NCBI GenBank assembly: GCA_037954325.1
Contig: JBBMNZ010000029.1
Coordinates: forward strand, 11,691,001-11,755,000
Direction: 5' to 3'
Origin: Fistularia commersonii
Taxonomy: Eukaryota > Chordata > Actinopteri > Syngnathiformes > Fistulariidae
DNA length: 64,000 nucleotides
The first letter of the stretch is position 1. Every line of letters starts with the position of its first letter. Both the position numbers and the translations under genes were made by a program. A model generated the notes under the pieces. That model saw nothing but the letters and a program-made list of their open reading frames with translations, did not search any database and was not told the origin of the DNA. Below, piece by piece: positions 25,133-36,473 of this stretch.

Positions 25133-25313
25133 GAGGATATGGAAAATAGGGTTAGAAGGAGAAAGTTGATTCACTGTGGCTACCCCTGAAGGGAAAAGCC
25201 GAAAGAAGAAGAAGAAGATTTTGGCATTCAGCGCCATGAAAAACCAAAATTCCTATCCCAAAAAATTAGCATATCATGAAAAGGTACTCTAAACGGGCTA
25301 TCAACCTAATCAT

Positions 25314-26250
25314 TTGAGTCAACGACTTAACTCTAAATACCTGCAAAAGATTCCTGACGCTTTTAAAACCTCTCAGCCTGATTCATTACTCAAAATTGCA
25401 ATCAAGGGTAAGGCTGCCGACCTGACTGCTGTCCAGAAGGCCATCATTGACACCCTCAAGCAAGAGGGTAAGACACAGAAAGAAATCTCTTATGGAATAG
25501 GCTGTTCCCAGAGTGCTGTATCAAGGCACCTCAGTGGGACGTCTGTGGGAAGGAAAAAGTGTAGCAGAAAATGTTGCACAACTGGGACCCTGAGGAGGAT
25601 TGTGGAGAAGGGCCAATTCCAGACCTTGGGGGAACTGTGGAAGCAGAGGACTGATACTGGGGTAGAAACACCCAGTGCCACCGTGCACAGGCTTATGCAG
25701 GAATGGGCTACAGTTATGCATTGCCCAGGTCCAGCCACTTTTGAACCAGAAACAGCACAGAAGCGCCTGACCTGGGCTACAGAGAAGCAGCACTGCACTG
25801 TAGCTCCGTGGTCCAAAATACTTTTTCGGATGAAAGCAAATTTTGCATGTCATTCGCAAATCAAGGTGCCAGAGTCTGGAGGAAGACTTGTGGGAAGGAA
25901 ATGCCAAAATGCCTGAAGTCCACTGTCAATCACCCACAGTCAGTGATGCTCTGGGGCGCCATGTCAGCTGCTGGTGTTGGTCCACTGTATTTTATCAAGG
26001 GCAGGGTCAATCCACCTAGTTATCAGGAGATTTCGGAGCACTTCATGCTTCCATCTGCTGAAAAGCTTTATGGAGATGAAGATTTCATTTTTCAGCACCT
26101 GCTCACAGTGCCAAAACCACTGGTAAATGGTTTACTTACCATTGTATTACTGTGCTCAACTGGCCTGCCAACTCTCTTGACCTGAACCCCATCAAGAATC
26201 TGTGGGGTATTGTGAAGAGGAAGTTGAGAGACACCAGACCGAACCAGACC
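25314..26250 (+). pseudogene. Tc1 transposase of the split element, frameshifted
   Basis: The first open part (25314-25916) carries the N-terminal helix-turn-helix DNA-binding region (QKEISYGIGCSQSAVSRHL) and the middle of the protein. The reading then moves to the frame of 25808-26185, which includes the first catalytic Asp in FSDESKF and ARVWRKTC. The last catalytic region (DLNPIKNLW-like) is in yet another frame at about 26180-26210. At least two frameshifts make it inactive. Confidence 0.9.
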
Positions 26251-26619
26251 AAATACTGTGGATGAGCTTAAGACACGCCGCATAGAAGCAGTCATTTCTG
26301 CAAAAGGATTCCCGACCAAGTATTGAGTGCATAACTGAACATAATGATTTGAAGGCTGATTTTTTTTGTATTGAAAAAAAATATTTTGGTCGGATGACGT
26401 GCTAATTTTTCGAGGTAGGGATTTTTGTTTTTTCTTTAGTTTTTTGCCAAAATCATCAATATTAAAGCAATAAAAGGCTTGAACTACTTCAGTTGTGTGT
26501 AATGAATCTAAAATATATAATAGTTTAATTTTTATCATTACATTATGGAAAATAATGAACTTTATCACAATATGCTAATTTTTTGAGAAGGATCTGTAAT
26601 TTAATGGTACTGAGATGAA

Positions 26620-27840
26620 AGGATGACAGATTGAACAACATTAAATCTGGCATTTATTTTACTATAGAGAATAGCAGCTGAGTTTTCTGTACAGTTAATG
26701 CAAAAACAGTCATTCAGTAATAGCATACAAGAGCAGGTGAGAAAATGAAGTGGACGTAAAAGCAGAAAAAAAGTCACATATAACATATAATACAATAATA
26801 GCATAATGAATTTTACTGTAACATTGCAAATAGCAATAGTGCAAAGGGCAAAATAGTACAATCTATTGTAATGTCCAGTGTTTAGGGAGCTGGCCAAGGG
26901 AGGGCATAGTGACAAGGTGGAGGCAGTGGGAGAGCAGGAAGAGACTTCAGCATCCTGACAGCCTGGTGAATGAAGCTGTTGGTGAGTCCAGTGGAGCGGG
27001 GAGAGGTAGCTTCCTTTACCTTCTTGGCTGGCATCACTCACAATCGATGCTTTGGGGGTGAGGCGGGTGATGTGTGTGTCGTTCAGGGAGGGGAGTGGAG
27101 CACCGATGATCCTTCCAGCTGTGTTCACGATGTGCTGCAGAGCTTTTCTGTTGTATTCTGTGCAGCTTCCGCCCTATATGGCAATATACACAGTATATGG
27201 TCAGGTTGCTCTTGATGGTGCCCCAGTAGAAAGTGTACATGATGGGTGTGGGGGCTCTCGCTTGCTGGAGTTTGCGAAGGAAATCGAGGTGCCACTGTGC
27301 CCTCTTTGCCAGTGATGTAGGGTTGGGGGTCCAGGAGAGGTCCTCACTGATGTGAGGTGTCCGCAAAGATGTCCTTAAGCTTTTCTACACAGTCCTTCAG
27401 AATCTGACAAGGGATTTTGTCTAGGCCCCCTACAATGCATTCATTGATTGTGGAGTGTTCTCTTCCCCCTGCTGGCAGACAGGGGGAGGGCTTGGTCATG
27501 ATGGTATGCTGGGGTATTCTGTGGATGTGTGTTGTGTTGTGCCTCAAACCGTGCAACGAAGCTGCTGAGGTTGTCGTCCCTGAGGGTCTGGATGCCCTGC
27601 CACAGGCTCCTTGCGTCTCTGCTGTCTTTCTGTTAGGTTGTTGGTGTAGTTGTCTTTGGCTTTGCCAATGCTATGTGACAGGTTGCCACTTGCAACTCTC
27701 AGGCCAGTTTCATCTCTGGCTCTGAAGGCTTTGTCTCCATTCCTCAACAGCCGCAACAGCCACTGCCAGCCATGGCTTCTGGTTAGCTCAGGGAAAGATG
27801 GTTTTGGTGCGAGTCACATCATCAGTGAATCTGCTGATAT
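26620..27840 (-). mobile_element. L2-like LINE, reverse-transcriptase core deleted
   Basis: On the minus strand this is a CR1/L2-superfamily LINE. The pre-RT linker lies at 27756-27544, and the start of the RT domain is near 27480-27360 (GGLDKIPCQILKDCVEK). The next recognisable block, at about 27340-27000, is already the C-terminal region (HLDFLRKLQQARAP, RIIGAPLPSLNDTH). The central RT including the active-site box is missing. It lies between two Tc1 copies in intron 3. The C-terminal block matches 63420-63960. Confidence 0.8.
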
Positions 27841-27904
27841 AAGAGGTAACAGTGTTTGTATATACACATATACATATGTACATATCATTATAACATATAA
27901 TATA

Positions 27905-29307
27905 CAGGTCCTTCTCAAAAAATTAGCATATTGTGATAAAGTTCATTATATTCCATAATGGAATGATAAAAATTAAACTTTCATATATTTCAGATTCCTT
28001 GAGTAGTTCAAGCCTTTTATTGTTTTAAGATTGATGATTTTGGCAAAAAAGTAGAGGAAAACCAAAAAACCCTATCCCAAAAAACTTAGCACATGTCATC
28101 CGACCAATAAAAAATAAAAAAAGTGTTTTTACTACAAAAAAGGCAACCTTCAAATAATTATGTTCAGTTATGCACTCAATACTTGGTTGGGAATCCTTTT
28201 GCAGAAATGACTGCTTCAATGCGGCGTGGCATGGAAACAACTGCTGGTGGCACTGCTGAGGTGTTATGGAGGCTCAGGATGCTTCGATAGTGGCCTTAAG
28301 CTCTTCCACAGTGTTGGGTCTGGTGTCTCTCAACTTCCTCTTCACAATATCCCACAGATTCTTGATGGGGTTCAGGTCAGGAGAGTTGGCAGACCAGTTG
28401 AGCACAGTAATACCATGGTATTAAATGGTAAATGGTTCACAAAGTAAACCATTTTGGCATACAGCCAAGTAAACCATTTACCAGTGGTTTTCTCACAAGT
28501 CTTCCTCCAGACTCTGGCACCTTGAGTACCGAATAACATGCAAAATTTGCTTTCATCCGAAAGACGTACTTTGGACCACTGAGCAAGTCCAGTGCTGCTT
28601 CTCTGTAGCCCAGGTCAGGCGCTTCTGCCACGGCTTCTGGTTCAAAAGTGGGTTGACCTGGGGAATGCGGAACTGTAGCCTATTTCCTGCACACGCCTGT
28701 GCACGGTGGCTCTGGATGTTTCTACTCCAATAGCTGTCCACTGCTTCCACAGCTCTCCCAAGGTCTGGAATTGGCCCTTCTCCACGATCTTCCTCTGGGT
28801 CCGGTCACATCTTCTGGTTGTGCAGCATTTTCTGCTACACTTTTTCCTTCCCACAGACGTCCCACTGAGGTGCCTTGACACAGCACTCTGGGATCAGCCT
28901 ATGGGATCAGAGATTTCTTTCTGTGTCTTGCCCTCTTGCTTGAGGGTGTCAATGATGGCCTTCTGGACAGCAGTCAGGTCGGAAGTCTTGAGTAATGAAT
29001 CAGGCTGGGAGTTTTTAAAAGCCTCAGGAATCTTTTGCAGGTGTTTAGAGTTAATTCGTTGATTCAAATGTTTAGGTTAATAGCTTCTTAGAGTACCTTT
29101 TCATGATATGCTAATTTTTTGAGATAGGAATTTTGGGTTTTCATGGCACTGTATGCCAAAATCATCAGTATTAAAAAAATAAAAGACCTGAAATATTTTC
29201 AGTTGGTGTGCAATGAATCTAAAATATACGAAAGATTAATCTTTATCATTACATTATGGAAAATAATGAACTTTATCACAATATGCTTCTTTTTTTAGGA
29301 GGGCTTG
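27905..29307 (-). mobile_element. Second copy of the Tc1-like transposon, inverted
   Basis: This is the same family as 21692-26596, with the transposase now on the minus strand. The left end is CAGGTCCTTCTCAAAAAATT beside TA; the right end is its imperfect complement beside TA. The transposase region is broken. A segment of a few hundred bases, present in the other copy, is absent near 28485. A partial duplication around AAATGGT lies near 28420-28475. Frames such as 28437-28631 and 28642-28881 are remnants with HLSGTSVGRKKCSRKC and related blocks. Confidence 0.92.
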
Positions 29308-29354
29308 TATATACACATACATACATATATACACAAACACACACACACACACAC
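29308..29354. repeat. TA/CA-rich simple repeat
   Basis: A patchy run of ATAC, ACAT and CA units lies directly right of the Tc1 copy, with a clean CA stretch at about 29336-29354. Confidence 0.7.
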
Positions 29355-29459
29355 ATATGTATACATAAAACAATAGATTGGTTTATTGAACAAAGTTCAG
29401 TAGAAGGTAGATGTGTGGTAGGATAACTTGGACTTGGATAAGAGATTAAATGTTTTCAC

Positions 29460-29535
29460 AGGAGGAAAATCAAGTCCAGTTGCCACAGGAGGATTATTTT
29501 GACAATGATAAGAGAGATCACGGACTGACAAATGC
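29460..29535 (+). mobile_element. Penelope-like terminal fragment
   Basis: The string AATCAAGTCCAGTTGCCAC and the following AAGATTT-like sequence match the forward terminal repeat at 48860-48900. Only this short piece remains, immediately before a Tc1 fragment. Confidence 0.55.
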
Positions 29536-29559
29536 TATACAAATATCACATTCCTTGTG

Positions 29560-30170
29560 TCAATCCTGAACCCGAGACAACATCAGAAGCATCTTACCTG
29601 GGCTGTGGAGAAAAAGAACTGGACTGTTGCTTCATGGTCCAATGTCCTCTTTTCAGATGAAAGTAAATTTTATATGTCATTTGGAGATCAAGGTCCCAGA
29701 GTCTGGAGGAAGAGTGGAGACGCAAATCCATGTTGCTTGAAGTCCAGTATGAAGTTTCCAAAGTCAGTGATGGTTTGGGCTGCCATGTCCTGTGCTGTTG
29801 TTGGTCCACTGTGTATTTAGAAGTTTACAGTCAATGCAGCCATCTCCCAGGAAATTTTAGAGTACTACAGGCTTCCTTCTGTTGACTAGCTTTATGGAAA
29901 TGCAGATTTAGCAGGACTGAGCACCTGCCCACACTGCCAAAGGTACCAAAAAGGCACAAAAGGTATCAAAGACATTGGGGTTACTGCACTTGATGGTTGC
30001 TTTTCCTTATCCATAAGTCCTTATCAAAATATGAAGAAAGAAAGGCTTGACATATTTCACCATGTGGAATAAATCTATATGATATGTATATTTCACCCTC
30101 TGATATGAGTGACAAAAATTTGGAACTTTTTGGTGATCTTCTAGGTTTTTGAGATGTAACCATGAGGCAG
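29560..30170 (+). mobile_element. Third Tc1-like fragment, transposase middle and 3' end
   Basis: The plus-strand frame 29557-29820 gives LTWAVEKKNWTVASWSNVLF, then SDESKFYMSFGDQGPRVWRK, which includes the first catalytic Asp of a Tc1 transposase. The rest continues with stops, and the 3' part (AATAAATCTA and nearby) resembles the ends of the two larger copies. No 5' terminus is present, so it is a truncated relative rather than a duplicate. Confidence 0.8.
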
Positions 30171-30892
30171 AGTGCTGACAGCTGTGCCAACATGCTGCCC
30201 ACGTCAGATTAGTAAACAGTTTTTGTTTACTTTTCAGTAAATTCATGTTGTGTTGAAATTAATTTAATACCACATTTATAATCAAAATATGGATAAAATA
30301 TTCTGTGTATGAGCACTCTGACATTTCTGTGGACATTTCTTCCGTTGCCCATCAAACCATTTCCTAATTGGATTGCAATTGGTTAAACTTGTTGCAAGAC
30401 CTCTAGGAGGAGGTGATGTGATGATACGGGGTTTAAGTTGAAATTAGTTGTTGAAGGTTTGCTTGAGTCTCCCAGCCAACAAACACTAACAGAGGGTAAA
30501 CTGATCACATTTCTAAAATTATCTAACAGAAATATTTTAACATTTTCAATGTATCACAGAGGTTTATTTTTCTATTCACATATTCACATATCTTCCTATC
30601 ATTTCATTCTGGCTTGCCGTATTTTTTTACATCCTCACTCTTCAAAGGACAGATATTTAAACATTTTGTTAGCTCAGAAAACAATACAATGACCATGAAT
30701 TTATTTAGAGCATGCGTGACCTCACCAGCTGCACACAAATAGTGTTGCACCTGCATTTTTTTAGTTGATAAACTAATGAGCTGTATTCATCCTTTTCAAA
30801 TACACCTCACAGATGCTCTCCTTCATTGATGCAGATCAGGATTTAGCATTGTCCAAGCAGAATTGAATTGTTTGTGTGTGTTTTTTGATTGG

Positions 30893-30895
<3 letters not shown>

Positions 30896-30962
<67 letters not shown>
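30896..30962. repeat. (GT)n microsatellite
   Basis: An uninterrupted run of about 33 GT units, likely polymorphic in length. Confidence 0.97.
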
Positions 30963-30964
<2 letters not shown>

Positions 30965-31521
30965 CGAGGGAGAGACTGTGAATGTATCTCATGTAGTAAG
31001 TAATTGTAATAGGGCCATTAAGGATGCAGCTGCTAACACCGTAAGCTTGGTGGTGTGAGTTGGCAGAGAAGAAACATCTCTAGGAGTTTCATCATCTAAG
31101 TCTTCTTTTTTTTTTGGAACGAGTTTCCAGTCAAAGCTATACCTGCCAGGCAGAGCCATGACTCAATTGATGCAGTGGTAAGTTCTTTTAAAGAAGTGAA
31201 ATTTGGCTGACCCCATTTGCCAGTTTTGTCCTTTATTCCCTTTTGGTGAGAATAATCAAGCCCCTGTTGGTCAAAAATAATGCAGAGTACAAGGACGCAT
31301 TACGGCATGTCTATTTTGGCCAGTGCAAGCTTTGGCTTGTCCCATAAATGTTTTTCATTAGGGTATGGTTGAAAAGCACGTTAGCTAATGCTGTGTATGG
31401 AGGGAGAGGCTGGCTTAGTGGCTTTTCAAGCTGAAGCAGATGGAACAACTCGGTGGTTTGAGCCAGTGATAGAAAGGGGTGGGAGCAGGGATTTACTCTC
31501 TCTTTGTCCAGCAACCCCTCC

Positions 31522-31524
<3 letters not shown>

Positions 31525-31567
<43 letters not shown>

Positions 31568-31606
31568 TACACACACACACACACACACACAAATACACAC
31601 ACACAT
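31525..31606. repeat. Compound (CA)n microsatellite
   Basis: Three CA blocks are separated by two AAATA interruptions, with an ATG interruption at the end. Confidence 0.95.
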
Positions 31607-32744
31607 GCACCCGACAGTCTATCTGACAGGGCATTATCCATATTCTATGGAGTTTTTCAACTGAAGTCTGCAAAGGTGAGGGAAGTGCTGAAATGGGGAG
31701 GGAGAAATTAAAATGGGTAGATTTGAAAGAAAAAAGACATACGATGAAAGTATATGTAAAGCATCCAGCTAGCATCAGCTAAGAAGGGAGACATGAGAGA
31801 AAGATTTCTAATGAGATTTTGCAGCCAACTGCCACACAGCTCTGACCTTAGGATTAAGAGACTACGCAAGTGAGAGATGAAAAGGAGGAGTGACTCTAGA
31901 AAAGAGTCAATGGAGTCAAAGAGGTCTTTGTCAAATGTGTTTGGGATGTTCCTTTTTCTCTGTCACTTGTCCAATATTCAGTCCCTGATCAGGATGGGTG
32001 GCTTTGAATCCTGCACTTTGGAAAAGAGCAGTAGACTCTCAGAGTGACACATAGGCATATCCAAGTGCCAGGCAGAATTCCTGCTAAGCAAGAAAAGCTC
32101 TGTCCCTATGGTCTTTGCCAGAATTGAGCATTACCACTCAGCATGCCAGAGCCCCAAAGTTATGACCTCATCATAAGGTGCTTACACGCAAGCCTCCTTG
32201 TTGTATTCCTGTGCTAGACCATTGGGGAAAGTTAATTACTTATTTCTCAAAAAAAAAGTAAACAGTAATATAAGATGGAGAAGGTATTTTTAGTTTGACA
32301 AATACCCCTGAAGTTTCACAAAAATACAGTTAATCTGTCCTCCAAAACAACTGATGAAAATGCAGCCTTGTTTCAAATTTTATACAAATAAAGCAAAGCA
32401 AAAGAGTATCCATACTGCTGATCAATTGTAAATGAATGGGCTGAAAGTGCCAAATTCTAAAGTGCACTTGAAAAACAGTTATTATTTATCATATATTTTT
32501 TAAGAAATGTCCACCGTTGCTCCAATGTTGGAGCTATGAGCAGAAAATCAATACTATCACATGTTTCCATTTCAATCTTCTTACCTCTTCTTCCTTCATT
32601 GTTGCTGTCAGTAAAAAAACACAGAAAAAAAACCTAAAAAAAGAGAAAATCTCAAATTCTGCTTAACTGTAATTCATAGCATCATCTAGACTAAAGTTTC
32701 CATGACAAGATGCACATGTACATAAAAATGTTAAATTCATATGT

Positions 32745-34400
32745 CAGGGAATGCAGCCTCAGGGGTCCAAGGGCCAGTGTCTCCCTGAGGAAGAGCATCC
32801 GGCGTAAACCTTATGCTAAAACCAAATATGCTAATGAAACCTAAGATTCTCATACCGGATCAGTCGAGGCCCGGGTTAACATTGGTGCCGATGACCTACA
32901 GTGTACCAGTGGAAATTGGGCGGCTGTGGGTCGAAGAAGGAGAGGAGGAAGGCATGTTCAGAAGCAGAGAGGGAAGAGGAAAGGCAAGAGTCTGGGACTG
33001 AGAGTTGGGACTTTGAATATCAGGACTATGACAGGAAAAGGTAGGACGTAGGTCGAGGTGATGCAGAGAAGGAGGGTGGATAAACAGTATGTCTAGAAGA
33101 CCAGGTGGAAAGGTAGTGAGGCTAGAAGCTTAGGAGCAGGTGTACGGTTGTATTATCAGTATGAGTTATCCCGAAGAAGGAGTTTGTTAGGAATGTTCTG
33201 GAGGTGAAAAGAATGTCACATAGACATTAGATGAAATTATGTAGAATATCCCAAGGGATGAGAGTGGTAATTGGTGCAGACTTCAATGAACATTTTGGTG
33301 CAGGCAATAGAGATGATTAAGTTATGGGCAGATTTGGTATACTGGATTGGAACGCAGATGGGAAGATGGTGGTAGACTTTGGAAAAAGGATGTAAATGGC
33401 TGTAGTGAACACTTTTTCCAGAATACAGAATGTAATATCTCTAGACTACATTTTTTTAAGATTACAGGTTGGCGAAACAGAGAGATTGAGATGGAAAGGA
33501 CGTAGGTCTAGGTGATAGGTACAGAGAAGGCAATGTATTGACAGATGCTAGAAGAGTGATGGAAGATGGAAAGAATACTTTGAATAGCTGATGAATGTGG
33601 AAAATGAAAGAGAGGCAAGGGTAGAAGAGGTGACTTTTATAAACTACAAAGGAGCAGAGATTAGTAAAAGTGAAGTGAGGAAGGCATTGAAGAGGAAGAA
33701 GAGTGGAAAGGCAGTTGGAAGAAGACTGGAAAGGCAGTTGGTCCTGATGATATGACTGTGGAGCTGAGGAAGTGTCTAGGAGAGGCAGCAGTAGAGTTTC
33801 TGACTTGATCATTCAACAGGATCTTAGCAAGTGAAAAGATGCCTGAGGAATGGAGACGAAGTGTGATGGTGCCCAATTTTAAGAATGAGGGGGATGTGCA
33901 GAATTGTGGTAACTATAGAGGAATAAGGTTGATGAGCCATACAATGAATGTATGGGAAAGAGTAGTTGAAACTAGACTGAGAGCAGAAGTCAGCATTTGA
34001 AAAGAGCAGTATGGCTTCATGCCCAAAAAGAGTACTACAGATGCATAATTTGCTTTGAAAATGCTAATAGAAAAGTACAGAGACGGAAGATAAAGGAGGA
34101 TAGACCTAGAAAAAGTAGATGACAGGGTGCTGAGAGAGGAACTCTGATATTGTATGTGGAAGTCTGGAATGGTAGAGAAGTATGTCAGACTGGTGCAGGA
34201 CATGTATGCTAGCTATGAGACAGTGGTGTGGTGTGCTGTAGGTGTAACAGAGAAGTTCAAGATGGAGGTGGGACTTCATCATAGATAAGCTCTGAGACCC
34301 TTCTTGTTTGCAGAGGTGATGGACAGGTTGACAGATGATGTTAGACAGGAATCTCCATGGACCATGATGTTTGCAGATGACATTGTGATCTGAAGTGAAA
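32745..34400 (+). mobile_element. GAA-tailed LINE family, old decayed copy
   Basis: The segments follow the order of the element at 21845-25216. The 5' region (AATGCAGCCTCAGG near 32750) and N-terminal coding part come first. Endonuclease remnants follow (GGTGCAGACTTCAATG near 33273), then the pre-RT region, then RT up to the active-site stretch TTTGCAGATGACATTGTGAT near 34369. Many indels and stops break every frame, and it ends before the C-terminus and tail. It is clearly older than the copies at 21845 and 39017. Confidence 0.9.
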
Positions 34401-34943
34401 GCTCCTACTATATAAAAAAATAAGTGAGTTTGTTAGAAGCTTCTAAAAGTACCTTATTTTTCCAATTTTCTTTTCTGCTGTCTGGCAATTTTCAGTAGAT
34501 TTCTGATACTTTTTTTCAAATAATTCTTTTACCTTCCTTTTTTTGCAATATTGTAATGCAGTTTCAAAGAATCACTCCTGATATGATGTTTAAATGTCAT
34601 TGGTTCACGATATTTTATTTACTCGGGGTTGTTAGTAATTTCTAACACTTACCCAATCAATATTTGAGTGGAAAAATAAAAATAAAGATATGAGATGAGC
34701 ATTTATAAAAAAACAGAAATAATCATGTATAAACGTGGATAATACCGAAAAGGTGGTGAAAAAAGGAAAAACAAAGAGAGTTGAGGAGAAAAAGAACAGC
34801 AGGCTGATGGTCACTTGAGTCAAGACACGAAAAGTAAGTAAAATCAATCAGGTTGAGAGATTTTTCTGACTAGCACAGGTCATAGAACAGAAATTTAGAT
34901 GGTAAAATAACCGCAACCCAATTCTTCCCGTGTTCGTTCTTAC
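34401..34943. other. neurl1 intron 3, 5' end
   Basis: AT-rich sequence between the LINE remnant and the exon 3 donor. Nothing coding is seen beyond the intron itself. Confidence 0.7.
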
Positions 34944-35265
34944 CCAGTAGCTGCACGCCACGAGTTAGACCATAGATGTCGATGAGCGCCCAGAGAGGCT
35001 CTACAGTGTGGATGCCGCTGAAGAACAGCATCGGACTGGATTCATTGATCCGATAGAAGACGCGACCCTTCTTGTCGGCCCAGAAAGCGATGACATTGCC
35101 CTCGTTGGCAAACTCTTCAGGCAGGGCTTTGGCCCAGAAGCCACTCTGCGACACCAAGTCAGGACAGGCGTACTTAGGCAGGTTGTCTGGATTTATTCTA
35201 CATGGGTCTTTGGAGGTGAAACCCAAACGCAGAGCGCCGCTCCAGCAGCACTGTTTTTTGGTAAT
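34944..35265 (-). CDS. neurl1: neurl1 exon 3: main part of first neuralized domain
   Basis: This exon encodes residues 96-203, from ITKKQCCWSGALRLGFTSKD through YACPDLVSQSGFWAKALPEE to WALIDIYGLTRGVQLL, the core of the first neuralized homology repeat. The acceptor is CCTCCCCAG before ATTACC (phase 0) and the donor is CTACTGG|GTAAGA (phase 1). The match to vertebrate NEURL1 is near-identical in the conserved core, including the Trp-rich motifs expected of this SPRY-like beta-sandwich. No frameshift or stop is present. Exon 2 lies 957 bases upstream, the shortest neurl1 intron. Confidence 0.98.
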
Positions 35266-36222
35266 CTGGGGAGGAACAGGAACCATTTTACAACTTTTGC
35301 CATAATGACATTATACTATTGACATCTCACAAATGACCGTTAAAACCTTCAATTTATGGTCTGTTTAACTTCTCCTTTCACATGGATTTTTCCTCTTGGT
35401 GTGCTCAAACATAGTAATAAAATTGATATACTGGTACACAGTTCCAAGTGTAAAAGAGATTAAAACAGTGAGACACAGAAATGCTCCCCATGCTGCCCGA
35501 TTGTCTCCATCCGATTGGAAGAGGAACTAAATATTTTAGTAGGTAAATTAATATTGGTGGCTTTTGTTTTCGTTAAAACTATTACAACTGTTTAATATAC
35601 TAAGTGCTTTTAACAGACACAATCTGTACATGAGGCATCATGTTGCACATAAGCAAACTGTATCACATCATATTAACTCCCGCTCATTTATCTGTGGATT
35701 ATTTTAATACTTATCAGTTCATGTAAAATAATTTTGTCTTTAATTTTAGCCATTTCAAACGTGGTCCCTCATAAGTGTATGGTTAAAGGAAAGTTAACAG
35801 GTCCAGTCTAGGATCAATTTTGACATTTCATATTTTATCACTCGACTGTGTCAAAGCAATGACACTGGATTACTTTACGGGAGTTGGGCGGTCCATTGAT
35901 TGCCATTCTTGAAGCTTTGCATACATAAACAGAGCTGGTTTCTGTGATGACATTCATTTACGCACTATCCTGGAGTCCATCCCAGTTGTCACTGGGCGAG
36001 AGGCAGGGTACACCCTGGACTGGTTGTCAACTGATTGCAGGCATATAGAAAATAAAGCCATTCACATGCCTGGCCAATTTAGGGTCTCCAATTGACCGGC
36101 TGGATGTGTTTTGGACTATGGGTGAATCACTCATAGAATCATATTATGGTATGTTACTATTGTAACTGAGCTAGGATTTAATTTGTTATTTCACTCACAT
36201 GGTAACCCAGCGAATGACTGAC
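35266..36222 (-). other. neurl1: neurl1 intron 2
   Basis: The intron runs from AAG|GTCAGT to CCCCAG. It contains a reversed piece of the common teleost repeat at about 35960-36130 and no coding sequence. Confidence 0.9.
35960..36130 (-). repeat. Common teleost dispersed repeat, reverse copy
   Basis: CCTGGAGTCCATCCCAG, AGGCAGGGTACACCCTGGAC and CAATTTAGGGTCTCCAATTG are the complements of blocks in the repeat at 15340-15640. The fragment lies within neurl1 intron 2. Confidence 0.7.
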
Positions 36223-36473
36223 CTTGAGGCGCACTTGCTCATAGAGGGCAATTGGACGGTTGCTGAAGGTGATGGCGTTGCAGAAGCTCCCCTGCCTCTT
36301 GGCCGTCTTTTGAGTAATGTCCATTACAATCTGGGAGCCCTTGGCATTTGGGTGAAAGAGAAGGGGATTGACGGGTAGGGGCCCACTGATACTGCTGCAC
36401 TGGATGGGGAGGCACCTCTTGGGTTTGTGGTGACATCGATGGGACGTGGACGGGAACGGGCCTACAAGGGAGT
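36223..36473 (-). CDS. neurl1: neurl1 exon 2: start of first neuralized domain
   Basis: This exon encodes residues 12-95. It starts with GPFPSTSHRCHHKPKRC, a Cys/His-bearing lead conserved in NEURL1 proteins, and enters the first neuralized repeat at about residue 49 (LLFHPNAKGSQIVMD). It ends with FCNAITFSNRP and YEQVRLK. The acceptor is GTGTCCGTAG, giving a phase-1 junction that forms Asp12 with exon 1, the same D-S junction I recall in human NEURL1. The donor is CTCAAG|GTCAGT in phase 0. The frame extends upstream into the intron, but those extra residues are not part of the protein. Confidence 0.96.

Larger units (their letters stand above)
21845..25216 (+). mobile_element. Nearly full-length GAA-tailed APE-type LINE inside the Tc1 element
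   Basis: The element is 3372 bp and flanked by the 10-bp duplication GATTTTGGCA at 21835-21844 and 25217-25226. In order it has a 5' region with a duplicated segment and CA repeat, a single long coding region (22148-25132) and a GAA-type tail. It carries an apurinic endonuclease domain and a reverse transcriptase, the RTE-like single-frame layout. I am not certain of the exact clade. Fragments of the same family occur at 1, 16150, 32745, 39017, 51751, 51935 and 60282. Confidence 0.93.
21692..26596 (+). mobile_element. Tc1-like transposon split by a LINE insertion
   Basis: The outer ends are inverted: CAGGTCCTTCTCAAAAAATT at the left and its imperfect complement at the right, each next to the TA target dinucleotide. 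An inner copy of the CAAAAAATTAGCATA motif near 25260 indicates an IR/DR-type terminus. Removing the inserted LINE (21845-25216) and one copy of its duplication leaves about 1.5 kb, the normal Tc1 size. The plus-strand transposase has two main open pieces separated by a frameshift. Confidence 0.93.
30171..32744. other. neurl1 intron 3, microsatellite-rich, no gene
   Basis: Intronic DNA with two large CA/GT tracts, annotated separately. The reading frames at 31311-31775 and nearby are produced by the repeats. Confidence 0.65.

Noticed and set aside
31311..31775. 154-codon frame across the CA repeats
   Set aside because: Cys/Val runs come from the microsatellite; the flanks have no domain.
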